Positions 12,096 to 21,289 of a stretch of DNA of 64,000 nt are shown in pieces; within the stretch, counting starts at the first letter, position 1; each line of letters begins with the position of its first letter. The notes beneath the pieces are model-generated. The model searched no databases. It was given only the letters and a program-made list of their open reading frames with translations, and had not been told where the DNA came from. The DNA is from Candidatus Enterococcus ferrettii (GTDB lineage: Bacteria > Bacillota > Bacilli > Lactobacillales > Enterococcaceae): NCBI RefSeq assembly GCF_017377655.1, contig NZ_JAFREL010000060.1, forward strand, positions 1-64,000. Reading direction: 5' to 3'. Made by a program: the position numbers and the translations under genes.

Positions 12096-12113
12096 ATGTG
12101 AAAAAATTAACAA
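12096..12113 (+). promoter_or_regulatory. Rex operator 2 overlapping the adhE copy 2 transcription start
   Basis: ATGTGA-AAAAAT-TAACAA matches the Rex palindrome with two mismatches. Its position at +1 suits roadblock repression together with operator 1. Confidence 0.55.
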
Positions 12114-12140
12114 ATAATTTATGTTATTAGGAGGACTCAC

Positions 12141-14744
12141 ATGGCAAAAGCGGTTGAGAAAGAAATAAAAGACACGATCAATGTTGAGCAAATGATTGAT
12201 GAGATGGCAACGAAGGCCAATGTAGCATTAGATGTAATGGCTGATTTCGATCAAGAAAAAGTTGACCATATCGTTCATGAAATGGCAATGGCAGCACTAG
12301 ATAAACACATGATGTTGGCAAAAATGGCAGTTGAAGAAACTGGCCGTGGAATTGTCGAAGATAAAGCGATCAAAAACATGTACGCTTCTGAGTATATTTG
12401 GAACAGCATTAAACATGATAAAACCGTTGGTATTATTGGCGAAGACAAACAAAGAGGTTTGATCGAAGTCGCTGGACCTGTTGGCGTTATCTGTGGAGTT
12501 GTACCAACAACCAACCCAACTTCAACAACTATTTTTAAAGCAATGATTGCTTTAAAAACAGCAAACCCAATCGTATTCTCATTCCATCCATCTGCACAAA
12601 AATGTTCGGTGGAAGCTGCACGTATTGTTCGTGACGCTGCAATTGCTGCTGGAGCTCCTGAAAACTGTATCCAATGGATTGAAACACCATCAATTGAGGC
12701 AACTCAAGGTTTGATGAATCATCCAGGCGTAGCGATCGTATTAGCAACTGGTGGACCAGGCATGGTTAAATCTGCTTACTCTACTGGTAAACCTGCTCTA
12801 GGTGTAGGTGCTGGTAACGCTCCTGCATATATCGAAAAAACTGCAAAAATCAAACGTGCAGTGAATGACTTGTTTGTATCAAAAACTTTTGATAACGGCA
12901 TGATTTGTGCTTCTGAGCAAGGAATCATCGTTGACAAAGAAATTTACGACGAAGTGAAGAGAGAATTCGAAGCTCACCAAGCATACGTTGTTAAGAAAAA
13001 TGAATTGAAAAAATTAGAAGATGCTGTAATGAACGAAGGCAAGTATGCTGTTAACCCAGCAATTGTTGGACATTCAGCTATCGATATCGCTCAACGTGCG
13101 GGTATCAAAGTTCCTGAGGGTACTAAGATGCTGATTGCAGAAATCGACGGCGTTGGTGCAGAATATCCATTATCTCGTGAAAAACTTTCTCCAGTATTAG
13201 CAATGGTTAAAGCAAACAGCCAAGCAGAAGCATTAGACATGTGTCAAGGTATGTTGGAATTAGGCGGACTAGGACATACTGCAGTTATTCATACAGAAGA
13301 TGAAGCTTTGCAAGTGAAATTTGGATTACGTATGAAAGCTTGCCGTATCTTGGTTAACACACCATCTGCTGAAGGTGGTATCGGTGATATCTACAACGAA
13401 ATGATTCCATCATTGACTCTTGGTTGTGGTTCATACGGTAAGAACTCTGTATCTAAGAACGTATCTGCTATTAACTTAATCAATGTTAAAACTATAGCGA
13501 AACGGAGAAATAATATGCAATGGTTTAAATTACCACCAAAAATCTTCTTTGAAAAGAACTCATTATTGTATCTAACTAAGATGCAAGATGTTGAACGCGT
13601 TATGTTGGTTTGTGACCCAGGTATGGTTCAATTTGGTTATGCTGACATCGTTCGTGAAGTATTAGGCCGTCGTAAAAATGATGTGAAGGTTGAAGTATTC
13701 TCAGATGTTGAGCCTAACCCTTCAACTAACACAGTTTATAAAGGTCTAGAAATGTTCAACGAATTCCAACCTGATACGGTAATTGCATTAGGTGGTGGAT
13801 CTGCGATGGACGCGGCGAAAGGTATGTGGATGTTCTTTGAACACCCAGACACTTCATTCTTCGGCGCGAAACAAAAATTCTTGGATATCCGCAAACGTAC
13901 TTACAAGATTGCTGATCCTAAGAAAACACAATTTGTATGTATTCCAACTACTTCTGGTACTGGTTCTGAGGTTACTCCGTTTGCCGTTATCACAGATAGC
14001 GATACTCACGTGAAATACCCATTAGCTGACTATGCATTGACACCAGATGTAGCGATTGTTGACCCTCAATTTGTTATGACTGTGCCACCTTCAGTAACTG
14101 CTGACACTGGTATGGACGTATTAACGCACGCAATCGAGTCTTATGTATCTGTAATGGCATCTGACTACACACGTGGATTGAGCTTGCAAGCAATCAAGAT
14201 TGTCTTTGAAAACCTTGAAAATTCAGTAAAAACTGCTGATCCAGAAGCTCGGGAAAAAATGCATAACGCATCAGCTATGGCTGGTATGGCATTCGCCAAC
14301 GCTTTCTTAGGAATTTGTCACTCAATCGCTCATAAGATTGGTGGAGAATATGGCATTCCTCACGGACGTACAAACGCAATTCTATTGCCTCATATCATCC
14401 GTTACAATGCGAAGGATCCACAAAAACATGCAATGTTCCCTAAATATGACTACTTCCGTGCGGATACAGACTATGCTGATATCGCTAAATTCTTAGGTCT
14501 TAAGGGTAACACAACTGCTGAATTGGTTGATGCATTGATCGAAGCAGTCTACAACTTAGGTACAACTGTAGGAATCGACATGAACTTGAAAGCACAAGGC
14601 GTGACTCAAGAAGTTCTAGATACTACAGTGGATCGTATGGCTGAATTAGCTTACGAAGACCAATGTACAACTGCTAATCCTAAAGAGCCTTTAATCAGCG
14701 AGCTGAAACAAATTATCGTTACAGCTTACGATTATAAAGCTTAG
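12141..14744 (+). CDS. adhE: Bifunctional acetaldehyde-CoA/alcohol dehydrogenase, copy 2
   Basis: An 867-residue AdhE with all domain marks: aldehyde dehydrogenase Cys256 in GMICASEQ, linker, then the iron-dependent alcohol dehydrogenase with [10 protein letters not shown] and the His-rich [24 protein letters not shown] precedes ATG by 7 bases. Codon use is strongly biased to codons favoured in abundant proteins (GGT, GCT, CGT), more than in copy 1. This, its position after yajC and its Rex sites mark it as the main fermentative enzyme; copy 1 looks like the duplicate. Confidence 0.96.
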   Translation: MAKAVEKEIKDTINVEQMIDEMATKANVALDVMADFDQEKVDHIVHEMAMAALDKHMMLAKMAVEETGRGIVEDKAIKNMYASEYIWNSIKHDKTVGIIGEDKQRGLIEVAGPVGVICGVVPTTNPTSTTIFKAMIALKTANPIVFSFHPSAQKCSVEAARIVRDAAIAAGAPENCIQWIETPSIEATQGLMNHPGVAIVLATGGPGMVKSAYSTGKPALGVGAGNAPAYIEKTAKIKRAVNDLFVSKTFDNGMICASEQGIIVDKEIYDEVKREFEAHQAYVVKKNELKKLEDAVMNEGKYAVNPAIVGHSAIDIAQRAGIKVPEGTKMLIAEIDGVGAEYPLSREKLSPVLAMVKANSQAEALDMCQGMLELGGLGHTAVIHTEDEALQVKFGLRMKACRILVNTPSAEGGIGDIYNEMIPSLTLGCGSYGKNSVSKNVSAINLINVKTIAKRRNNMQWFKLPPKIFFEKNSLLYLTKMQDVERVMLVCDPGMVQFGYADIVREVLGRRKNDVKVEVFSDVEPNPSTNTVYKGLEMFNEFQPDTVIALGGGSAMDAAKGMWMFFEHPDTSFFGAKQKFLDIRKRTYKIADPKKTQFVCIPTTSGTGSEVTPFAVITDSDTHVKYPLADYALTPDVAIVDPQFVMTVPPSVTADTGMDVLTHAIESYVSVMASDYTRGLSLQAIKIVFENLENSVKTADPEAREKMHNASAMAGMAFANAFLGICHSIAHKIGGEYGIPHGRTNAILLPHIIRYNAKDPQKHAMFPKYDYFRADTDYADIAKFLGLKGNTTAELVDALIEAVYNLGTTVGIDMNLKAQGVTQEVLDTTVDRMAELAYEDQCTTANPKEPLISELKQIIVTAYDYKA

Positions 14745-14758
14745 TTAGACTATAATTA

Positions 14759-14787
14759 AGAGCCTCCCGCGTGGGGGTTCTTTTTTT
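14759..14787 (+). terminator. Terminator after adhE copy 2
   Basis: GAGCCTCCC (14760-14768) pairs with GGGGGTTC (14773-14780) using G-T pairs, followed by seven T. Confidence 0.85.
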
Positions 14788-14851
14788 ACTTTTGAACAGA
14801 GATACAATGGAAAATTAGTATAGCTTAGAAGCCTAATAAATAAGCGCTGAA

Positions 14852-14906
14852 ATCGAAGGGAGTTCTAATTTGTTTCTTTATTTTTTTAAAATTTGAACTC
14901 TTCGAT
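14852..14906. repeat. Long imperfect inverted repeat
   Basis: A 20-base arm at 14852-14871 and an 18-base arm at 14889-14906 (core TCGAAG...CTTCGA and GAGTTC/GAACTC) pair with one mismatch and a 2-base bulge. No T tract follows on either strand. It lies in the 5' region of the next gene and could be an mRNA structure or an operator. Confidence 0.5.
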
Positions 14907-14967
14907 TGTCCTATTTTATAAAACAAGTTAGACTGGTATTAAGGGAAGAAAAGAGGGAAAAACGCCA

Positions 14968-15462
14968 GTGGAAAAGCTAACGCGGGAGATAAGTGAACTC
15001 AGCCAAACAAACGCAGAATTGGTTTCTTTAGGCGAGTTTTTAACCAGTCAAACCTATTTAATGAATAAAAAGGCCGCCCAAATCTTTATTTTGGATTTAA
15101 GAGATTATGTGGAGGCATTAGAGATAATTACTAACCTAGTACCAGCAGAGGATAGTTTGCAACAAGAGCCAAGGAAAATCAACAGTCTGCTGACGCGAGA
15201 ATATGAACTTATTAAATTAATTCAAAGAGATTTTCAGCGTTTATTGAAGGCTCAAGGCGAAAAACTAAACTTGTTCGATTTAAATGCAGAGCAAATTGCT
15301 CATATCATGGAGCAGCTGGAGCAGCTGCACATTTTAAACCAATTCCTTTTGCAGGATAATTTGGTTTTTCAAACAATGATTAGTACCAACGAAACAGCTG
15401 CGGGTAATATTCGAGTAGGAACAAAGAAAAGCTTTTGGCAGCGATTGCTGGGTAAAAAGTAG
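14968..15462 (+). CDS. Hypothetical protein, mainly helical
   Basis: A 164-residue protein I do not recognise. The sequence is almost wholly alpha-helical with Leu/Glu/Gln-rich heptad-like stretches (about 1-30, 70-100 and 105-130), suggesting coiled coils, and ends in a basic tail (KKSFWQRLLGKK) that could touch membrane or nucleic acid. No signal peptide or transmembrane helix is seen. GTG 14968 follows AGAGGG by 10 bases, so initiation is probably weak. It lies 9 bases upstream of the racemase gene and is likely co-transcribed with it. Confidence 0.7.
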   Translation: MEKLTREISELSQTNAELVSLGEFLTSQTYLMNKKAAQIFILDLRDYVEALEIITNLVPAEDSLQQEPRKINSLLTREYELIKLIQRDFQRLLKAQGEKLNLFDLNAEQIAHIMEQLEQLHILNQFLLQDNLVFQTMISTNETAAGNIRVGTKKSFWQRLLGKK

Positions 15463-15471
15463 GAGGAAGAT

Positions 15472-16164
15472 ATGAAGACGATCGGGTTGTTAGGCGGTAT
15501 GAGCTGGGAAAGTACCGTGTCTTACTATACATTAATTAATCAAGGAGTTCAGGCTGAATTAGGGGGTCTGCATTCAGCTAAAATTCTCTTAGGCAGCGTC
15601 GATTTTCAAGAAATTGAGACCTGTCAGGCTCAAGGAGAGTGGCAGAAAAGCGGCGAGATATTGGCTGGCTATGCTAAAGGATTGGAAGCAGCAGGAGCTG
15701 ACTTCCTGTTAATCTGCACCAATACGATGCATAAGGTGGCGTCGCAAATTCAGCAGCAGTTGACCATTCCTATTTTGCATATAGCAGATGCAACTATCGA
15801 TCAGCTGCAGCTTGAAGGAATTACGAAAGTTGGGTTATTAGGTACGAAGTATACCATGACTCAAGATTTTTATAAGGAACGAATCGTTGATCAAGGAATC
15901 GAAGTTTTGATTCCGGATGAAGAAGCAATTGAGCTGGTGAATACCGTGATTTTTGAGGAGCTTTGTTTAGGGACAACTAATGAAGCTTCGAAGCAGGAAT
16001 ACTTGGCAGTAATTGAACAGCTGAAGGCTGAAGGAGCTCAAGGGATTATTTTAGGCTGTACAGAGATTGGTTTGTTGATTCAGCAGACCGATGTGGACAT
16101 CCCATTGTTCGACACAACCGAAATCCATTGTGCAGTTGCGGTGAAGAAAGCTTTAGCAGAATAA
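15472..16164 (+). CDS. Aspartate/glutamate racemase family protein
   Basis: A 230-residue cofactor-independent racemase of the YgeA type. The two catalytic thiols are Cys82 in CTNTMHK and Cys196 in LGCTEIGLL, and the N-terminus reads IGLLGGMSWEST, a family hallmark. It probably interconverts an L- and D-amino acid such as aspartate; family members also use other amino acids, so the substrate is open. AGGAGGAAG precedes the ATG. It is the second gene of a two-gene unit ending at a shared bidirectional terminator. Confidence 0.88.
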   Translation: MKTIGLLGGMSWESTVSYYTLINQGVQAELGGLHSAKILLGSVDFQEIETCQAQGEWQKSGEILAGYAKGLEAAGADFLLICTNTMHKVASQIQQQLTIPILHIADATIDQLQLEGITKVGLLGTKYTMTQDFYKERIVDQGIEVLIPDEEAIELVNTVIFEELCLGTTNEASKQEYLAVIEQLKAEGAQGIILGCTEIGLLIQQTDVDIPLFDTTEIHCAVAVKKALAE

Positions 16165-16167
16165 AAT

Positions 16168-16214
16168 AAAGACGAAAGACTCAGGAACGAATCCTAAAGT
16201 CTTTCGTCTTTTTT
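16168..16214. terminator. Bidirectional terminator between racemase and fni
   Basis: AAAGACGAAAGACT (16168-16181) and AGTCTTTCGTCTTT (16198-16211) form a perfect 14-base stem with T tracts on both strands, serving the convergent genes. Confidence 0.92.
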
Positions 16215-17256
16215 AGCGTGCAGCTAAGTTGTAGAGGTTAATACCGCGAAGCTCTGCCCATTCTTTGGGTGCTCCAGTAATGATCAATTGATTCTTTTGA
16301 ACGTCTCTGGTAGTTGCTTTGCCGGTTAAGGCATAGAGTAGACGCAGCTGCGCTTTCCAATCTTCTACCAGTTTAATCGTTGCATCAACACCCTCTGACA
16401 TCACGGTGTTCAGAATCGTACCAGAGATACCTACGGCGTTAGCTCCTAAGCTAACAGCTTTAAAGATATCAAAGGCATTGCGGATACCGCCAGAAGCCAG
16501 CATGGTCAAATCATCCATAAAAGGCTGAGCTTCCAGTAAAGAAATTACGGTAGATTGACCCCAATCATTTAGGTAGGATAATTCGCGCTCCTTACGACGA
16601 GAGTTTTCAATCTGGGTAAAGCTGGTGCCGCCGCGACCAGAAACATCGACTGCTTGAACGCCTAAATCCAATAGCTTCTGGATTGTTTCCTGAGCCATAC
16701 CAAAACCAACTTCTTTGACAATGACCGGCACTGAAACGGCATCAATCGTATCACGAATATTGGACTCCCATAGTTCAAAATCATGTTCCCCCTCAGGCAT
16801 CACTAATTCCTGCGGTACATTCAAATGGATTTGCAAACCATCAGCATCCAAGAGGTCAATCATTTTTTGTGCGTCCTCAGCTGTTCGACCAGCACCCATA
16901 TTAGCAAGCAGTAGACCTTGAGGGTTTTCCTCTCGCACAATAGTATAGGAATCAGCGACTGATGGATCTTTCAAGGCAGCAGATACTGAACCAGTTGCCA
17001 TCATTAAGCCTGTTGCTTTAGCAACCATTGCCAGCTGCTGGTTAAAAACCTTAGTTTTTTCACTACCGCCAGTCATAGCATTAATGTAAAACGGTACTTC
17101 CAAGTTAAGTCCATTGATGGAAGTTGTTAAATCAATCTGATCATCGGAAATCGAAACCATTGACTGATGGACGAAAGATACCGCATCGAAGTCATTTTCC
17201 TTAGGGTTTTGCTGCTGTGCTTTCGCCAGCAACAGATGTTCATCTTTGCGATTCAT
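16213..17256 (-). CDS. fni: Type 2 isopentenyl-diphosphate delta-isomerase
   Basis: A 347-residue FMN-dependent enzyme that interconverts isopentenyl and dimethylallyl diphosphate. Family signs include YINAMTGGS near the N-terminus, the VKEVGFGM strand, VDVSGRGGTSF and the C-terminal phosphate-binding ASGGIRN and GANAVGISG. It is the last of four overlapping mevalonate genes; its start overlaps the end of mvaK2 by 17 bases and has GGAGG inside mvaK2. It finishes the pathway that supplies undecaprenyl phosphate and quinone side chains. Confidence 0.95.
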   Translation of the reverse strand: MNRKDEHLLLAKAQQQNPKENDFDAVSFVHQSMVSISDDQIDLTTSINGLNLEVPFYINAMTGGSEKTKVFNQQLAMVAKATGLMMATGSVSAALKDPSVADSYTIVREENPQGLLLANMGAGRTAEDAQKMIDLLDADGLQIHLNVPQELVMPEGEHDFELWESNIRDTIDAVSVPVIVKEVGFGMAQETIQKLLDLGVQAVDVSGRGGTSFTQIENSRRKERELSYLNDWGQSTVISLLEAQPFMDDLTMLASGGIRNAFDIFKAVSLGANAVGISGTILNTVMSEGVDATIKLVEDWKAQLRLLYALTGKATTRDVQKNQLIITGAPKEWAELRGINLYNLAAR

Positions 17257-18337
17257 CGGTGTTTTCCTCCGTTAAGTGGTAGACATGCAAGGGCAGCGGG
17301 GTGATTCCAGCTTTCTCCCATGAGCTCATCAAAGGTAGAATTCCAGCTTTTTTATCAACGATCACAATTCCACAATCGCCACCGCCAGCACCGGAAGACT
17401 TGGCCGCTCCTTCGTACTGTTCAGCTAAATCATTCAAGACCTTTAACTGTTGTGTTTCAATTGATACGTTACTAAACGTTGTTAATTGGTTAAGCAATTC
17501 GCGATTTTTTCGAATCATTGCTTGAATTTCGGCTACGTTTTCCTGCTTAAAGCCTTCAATCATTTGATCCACACAGGCTTTACTATCCGCTAGAAATTGT
17601 TTATAGGCTCCAGCCTTTTCTTCTCTTGATTGATGAACCTGATCCACCAAATCAGAAGTAGAGGCCGGACTGCCAGTCCAACCAATCAACAGACGCAAAT
17701 CATCGGGTGCCTTCAAAGGTTCAATTCGCAGACTAGGCCAATCGCTCTCTACAATAGTTGATAAGGCTTCATGTTCCAGCTTTTCCAGCAACCAATCATG
17801 GTCAAAGGTTGAAAAAGCCAACCAGCCACCATAACAGCTGGCTGCAATATCACCGCAGGAGCCGTTGCCTTGTACATTTAAATGAGCCAAGGTAGCCAGC
17901 TTGAACAGCTCCAACTGGGAAAGCTGCAGATCATAAAAGATGTTTAACGCTTTAACTGTGGCTACGGTTACGGCTCCGCTAGAGCCTAAACCGTATTTTC
18001 GCCCATTGGAATTGTCTAATTCACTGGTCACTTTTAAATCAAAGAAAGCTAGTTCTTTCCCTTTTTCTTGAGCATAGCGTTCGGTAAAATGAATGGCTGC
18101 TAAGATGTAGTGAAAGGGATTGTCCCGAATATCTAACACTAATTCATTGTTTCGTCGGGTCCACCGAATAGGCAGATCACTGTATTGAGCGGATTGAATA
18201 CTGCCAATTCTTTTAGCAGCATCAATAGAGACATTAATGAATTGGTCAATTGCAACAATAATAGCCGGATGACCAGCTTCGACTACGGCATATTCACCGG
18301 CAATATATAATTTACCAGGAGCTGAAACTTCAATCAT
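17240..18337 (-). CDS. mvaK2: Phosphomevalonate kinase
   Basis: A 365-residue GHMP kinase. The N-terminus has APGKLYIAGEYAVVE, the ATP-binding GLGSSGAV motif is at about residues 117-124, and the C-terminal GHMP motif reads KSSGAGGGDCG. It turns mevalonate 5-phosphate into the diphosphate. The start overlaps the mvaD stop as ATGA, showing translational coupling. Confidence 0.95.
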   Translation of the reverse strand: MIEVSAPGKLYIAGEYAVVEAGHPAIIVAIDQFINVSIDAAKRIGSIQSAQYSDLPIRWTRRNNELVLDIRDNPFHYILAAIHFTERYAQEKGKELAFFDLKVTSELDNSNGRKYGLGSSGAVTVATVKALNIFYDLQLSQLELFKLATLAHLNVQGNGSCGDIAASCYGGWLAFSTFDHDWLLEKLEHEALSTIVESDWPSLRIEPLKAPDDLRLLIGWTGSPASTSDLVDQVHQSREEKAGAYKQFLADSKACVDQMIEGFKQENVAEIQAMIRKNRELLNQLTTFSNVSIETQQLKVLNDLAEQYEGAAKSSGAGGGDCGIVIVDKKAGILPLMSSWEKAGITPLPLHVYHLTEENTDESQR

Positions 18338-19326
18338 GCTTCTACTTCCTTCGTCATTATTTTGATCCCTGGCCCAGCATGAGCAGCGATCAATTGGTCC
18401 GCTGAAAAATGTTCTTGCAGCTTGCTTAACACAGTAGATTCATTTTTTTTCTCAACAAGAATCTTTACATTAGGTCCAGCATCAAGTGTAAAGTAGCAAG
18501 CTAAACCTTCATTACGAAATTGACGAACAAGGGCCATTGCCCGCATACTTTCAGCCGACCAGTAGGTAAATGGGGGCACGGCTGCTAAGGTGGTACCATG
18601 CATCTTCAGAGCACTAGCTTCAGTGACTTCGCCCAGTGATTGGAAATCTTTGTTGGCAATGGCTGTTCGTGCTTTGGCTAAATCTTGAGGAACGGTAGCC
18701 AACCAACCATCGTAAAACGCAGAGGTTTCAACAGTTCGTTGCATGCCATCACGACTGGAGACATCTTTTTGCTGATCATTTACTACCACAAAGATCATGC
18801 TTAGCTCCTCTTCAAAGCCGTTTGATGGAATTGGTACAGCATACGAGCTGTCATCTGAATCTCCTTTTTCCCACTCCGCAAAGCCGCCATAAATACTTCG
18901 GCAGGCGGAGCCTGAACCGCGACGAGCCAAGCGTGACAGCTCTTTTTCCTCTAAAGGTAATCCTAGCGCAGCGCTGGCAGCGCCGGCTAAAGCCGCTAAA
19001 CCGCTCGCTGAAGAAGCCAGACCAGCTGCTGTTGGGACAAAATTCTGGCTGTCCACCTTGGCAAATAGCTGACTTTGCGCTTTCTCTCTAATTAGATCCA
19101 AAAAACGACTCACTTTAACTGTAGTTTCTCTGTCTTGTAAGTGATTATCTAAATAAAACTGATCCTCAGAAAATGTTGAGGAAAAGGTAACCGATGTCTC
19201 TGTGTAGAAAGCATCCAGTGTCAATGACAAGCTATTGTTCATGGGTAAAATCAGCTGCTGATCCGCTTTTCCCCAATATTTAATCAACGCGATGTTTGTG
19301 TAAGCTCGCGCGTGACCTTTATACAT
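18334..19326 (-). CDS. mvaD: Diphosphomevalonate decarboxylase
   Basis: A GHMP-family enzyme of about 330 residues making isopentenyl diphosphate. The N-terminal ANIALIKYWGK-type motif (here TNIALIKYWGKAD) and the SASGLAALAGA loop are diagnostic. Two in-frame ATGs, at 19332 and 19326, are possible. The second is preferred because AGGGG is 9 bases from it and only 3 from the first. Either way the start lies inside the end of mvaK1. Confidence 0.95.
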   Translation of the reverse strand: MYKGHARAYTNIALIKYWGKADQQLILPMNNSLSLTLDAFYTETSVTFSSTFSEDQFYLDNHLQDRETTVKVSRFLDLIREKAQSQLFAKVDSQNFVPTAAGLASSASGLAALAGAASAALGLPLEEKELSRLARRGSGSACRSIYGGFAEWEKGDSDDSSYAVPIPSNGFEEELSMIFVVVNDQQKDVSSRDGMQRTVETSAFYDGWLATVPQDLAKARTAIANKDFQSLGEVTEASALKMHGTTLAAVPPFTYWSAESMRAMALVRQFRNEGLACYFTLDAGPNVKILVEKKNESTVLSKLQEHFSADQLIAAHAGPGIKIMTKEVEA

Positions 19327-20263
19327 GTGCATATACCCCTAACCCTTCAATCCACGTATCGCGTGCGCCAGCACTCATTAGAATCTGTTGCAATCGACGT
19401 CCGCTTTCTTCGTTTTTTGTTAAAGCAATCATGCAACCACCACGACCGCCGCCAGTCAATTTCGCACCCAACGCTTGATTGGCTAAGGCAGTTTCAATTA
19501 AGTGGTTCAAGGCATAATTACTAGTTCCCAATGCTTGTAAATGTTCCTGTGCTCTTGTCATATAAGCCCCTAACAACTCTGGCTGATTAGACAAAATGGC
19601 TTGCTGTGCTTGCTTGGTCAGTTGACCCAGCTGTCGAATTCGGCTACCGGTTACTAAACGGTCAACCTCCATTAAATGAGCGACGTCCTTTACTGCTTTG
19701 CGTGTTTGTCCTTTGTGTCCAGTGTCTGCCACCACTAAGAAGGCGTCCATATTTAACTGGAAAGGTTGGAAATCTAAGCCTTTTTGATAAAGCAGCGGTT
19801 CCGTACCGCTAATCGTTGCTGCATCAATCCCACTAGGGTTTCCATGAGCTATTTTTTCGGCCTGATTAACGAATAACAATATATTTTCTTGATCAGTTGG
19901 CAGCTCCAGCCAGTCAAAGAATGCCCGGGTAATAGAGACAGCCACTGCTGCGCTGGACCCCATTCCACGTTCGGCTGGAACGGTACTCTCAATGGTTACA
20001 TAAAATGGTTTCTGAATGGCAAATTGACGAACCAGCTGCCACAACAAAACAGTCACATTTCGCATTGAATGGGGTGCCTTTGCTAAAGGACCGTGATAAA
20101 AACTGGATTCAATCCATGATTCATTTCCTTGATGAAATTGGACGGTAGTCGTAATGCCGGTACCAGAAAAAGGAAAAGCAATTGCGGGTTCCCCGTATAC
20201 TACCGCATGTTCCCCCATTAAAATGATCTTTCCACTGGCGTGTCCTAAACCGATGTTTTTCAT
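19319..20263 (-). CDS. mvaK1: Mevalonate kinase
   Basis: A 314-residue GHMP kinase that phosphorylates mevalonate. It begins GHASGKIILMGEHAVVYGEP, holds the PAERGMGSSAAVAVS ATP loop near residues 93-107, and ends with KLTGGGRGGCMIAL. It is the first gene of the mvaK1-mvaD-mvaK2-fni operon, with AAAAGGAGTTTT before the ATG. A palindrome upstream (20288-20310) may mark its control region. Confidence 0.96.
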   Translation of the reverse strand: MKNIGLGHASGKIILMGEHAVVYGEPAIAFPFSGTGITTTVQFHQGNESWIESSFYHGPLAKAPHSMRNVTVLLWQLVRQFAIQKPFYVTIESTVPAERGMGSSAAVAVSITRAFFDWLELPTDQENILLFVNQAEKIAHGNPSGIDAATISGTEPLLYQKGLDFQPFQLNMDAFLVVADTGHKGQTRKAVKDVAHLMEVDRLVTGSRIRQLGQLTKQAQQAILSNQPELLGAYMTRAQEHLQALGTSNYALNHLIETALANQALGAKLTGGGRGGCMIALTKNEESGRRLQQILMSAGARDTWIEGLGVYAHV

Positions 20264-20287
20264 TCAAAAAACTCCTTTTTATACCCG

Positions 20288-20310
20288 ATACAGAATATTC
20301 AGCTCTGTAT
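20288..20310. promoter_or_regulatory. Inverted repeat upstream of the mevalonate operon
   Basis: ATACAGA (20288-20294) and TCTGTAT (20304-20310) are perfect arms around 9 bases, 25 bases upstream of the mvaK1 start codon. It could be an operator or a 5' hairpin; no known regulator is assigned. Confidence 0.4.
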
Positions 20311-20438
20311 TCAATCTCTTCTATTTTACTCAGAGAAAACAAACAAGTAAATGAATCCGTTAAAAACTTTTATAAACTGAACTTTTTTTTAAACATTCCT
20401 TGACAGGCAAATTCTAATATGTTTCAAAGCTTTTTTTA

Positions 20439-20467
20439 TTGACGACACCAGATATTGGGGGTATATT
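20439..20467 (+). promoter_or_regulatory. Promoter of the deoxynucleoside kinase gene
   Basis: TTGACG (20439-20444) and TATATT (20462-20467) with a 17-base spacer, about 50 bases before the start codon. Confidence 0.75.
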
Positions 20468-20519
20468 ATTGAAGTTGAAGAAAAAACACCATATTTTGTA
20501 TGAAACGAGTTGGAGGTAA

Positions 20520-21176
20520 ATGAGCGTGATTGTATTAGCCGGTACTATTGGAGCAGGAAAATCCAGTTTGACTGCGATGTTGTCAGAACATCTAGGCAGC
20601 CAAGCTTTTTATGAATCAATTGAAGACAACGAGGTATTGCCATTATTTTATGCGAATCCAGAACAATATGCCTTTTTATTGCAAATTTATTTTTTGAATA
20701 AGCGGTTCGACAGTATCAAGCAAGCGATGCAGGATGATAATAACGTATTAGATCGTTCTATCTATGAGGATTCCTTGCTTTTCCATTTAAATGCCGACCT
20801 TGGTCGAGCAACTGATACGGAAGTGAAGGTCTATGATGAATTATTGGCCAATATGATGGAAGAGCTGCCTTATGCGGCTCACAAGAAACATCCTGATTTA
20901 TTGGTACACATTCGAGTTTCTTTTGAAACCATGCTGGATCGGATTGAAAAACGTGGTCGGGATTATGAACAACTAAGCTTTGATCCAACACTTTATGATT
21001 ATTATAAAGAACTGAATCATCGCTATGACCAATGGTATGACGATTATAACGAAAGTCCTAAAATCCAAATTGATGGTGATAAGCTGAATTTTGTTGAAGA
21101 TGCTGATGCTCGTGATATTGTTCTACAAATGATCGATGAAAAAATTTCTGAAGTACAAAATATTTCGGTTATCTAA
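20520..21176 (+). CDS. Deoxynucleoside kinase (dGK/dAK family)
   Basis: A 218-residue salvage kinase making dNMPs. The P-loop is GTIGAGKSS (residues 8-16); YESIEDNEVLPLFY provides the substrate-site Glu; DRSIYEDSLLF is the DRS motif; and KRGRDYEQ is the lid. Length is normal. ATG 20520 lies only 3 bases after GGAGG, whereas the in-frame GTG 20526 lies 9 bases after it, so translation may really begin two codons later. Base specificity cannot be read from sequence. Confidence 0.92.
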   Translation: MSVIVLAGTIGAGKSSLTAMLSEHLGSQAFYESIEDNEVLPLFYANPEQYAFLLQIYFLNKRFDSIKQAMQDDNNVLDRSIYEDSLLFHLNADLGRATDTEVKVYDELLANMMEELPYAAHKKHPDLLVHIRVSFETMLDRIEKRGRDYEQLSFDPTLYDYYKELNHRYDQWYDDYNESPKIQIDGDKLNFVEDADARDIVLQMIDEKISEVQNISVI

Positions 21177-21196
21177 AATAGTAAAAGCAACTGTCT

Positions 21197-21237
21197 AAAA
21201 GAAGCGGGTCAGTACCGCTTCTTTTGGGCATTTTTTT
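21197..21237 (+). terminator. Terminator after the deoxynucleoside kinase gene
   Basis: AAAAGAAGCGG (21197-21207) pairs with CCGCTTCTTTT (21215-21225), followed by a seven-T run at 21231-21237. Confidence 0.85.
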
Positions 21238-21289
21238 GTGCAAACTCTTTGGTGAACCGATATAATAGAAAAGATGAGGAGGAGAATGC

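Noticed and set aside
14968..15462. FlgN-like flagellar chaperone for the 164-residue helical protein
   Set aside because: The resemblance is only a general helical Leu/Glu pattern, and no flagellar gene is nearby.
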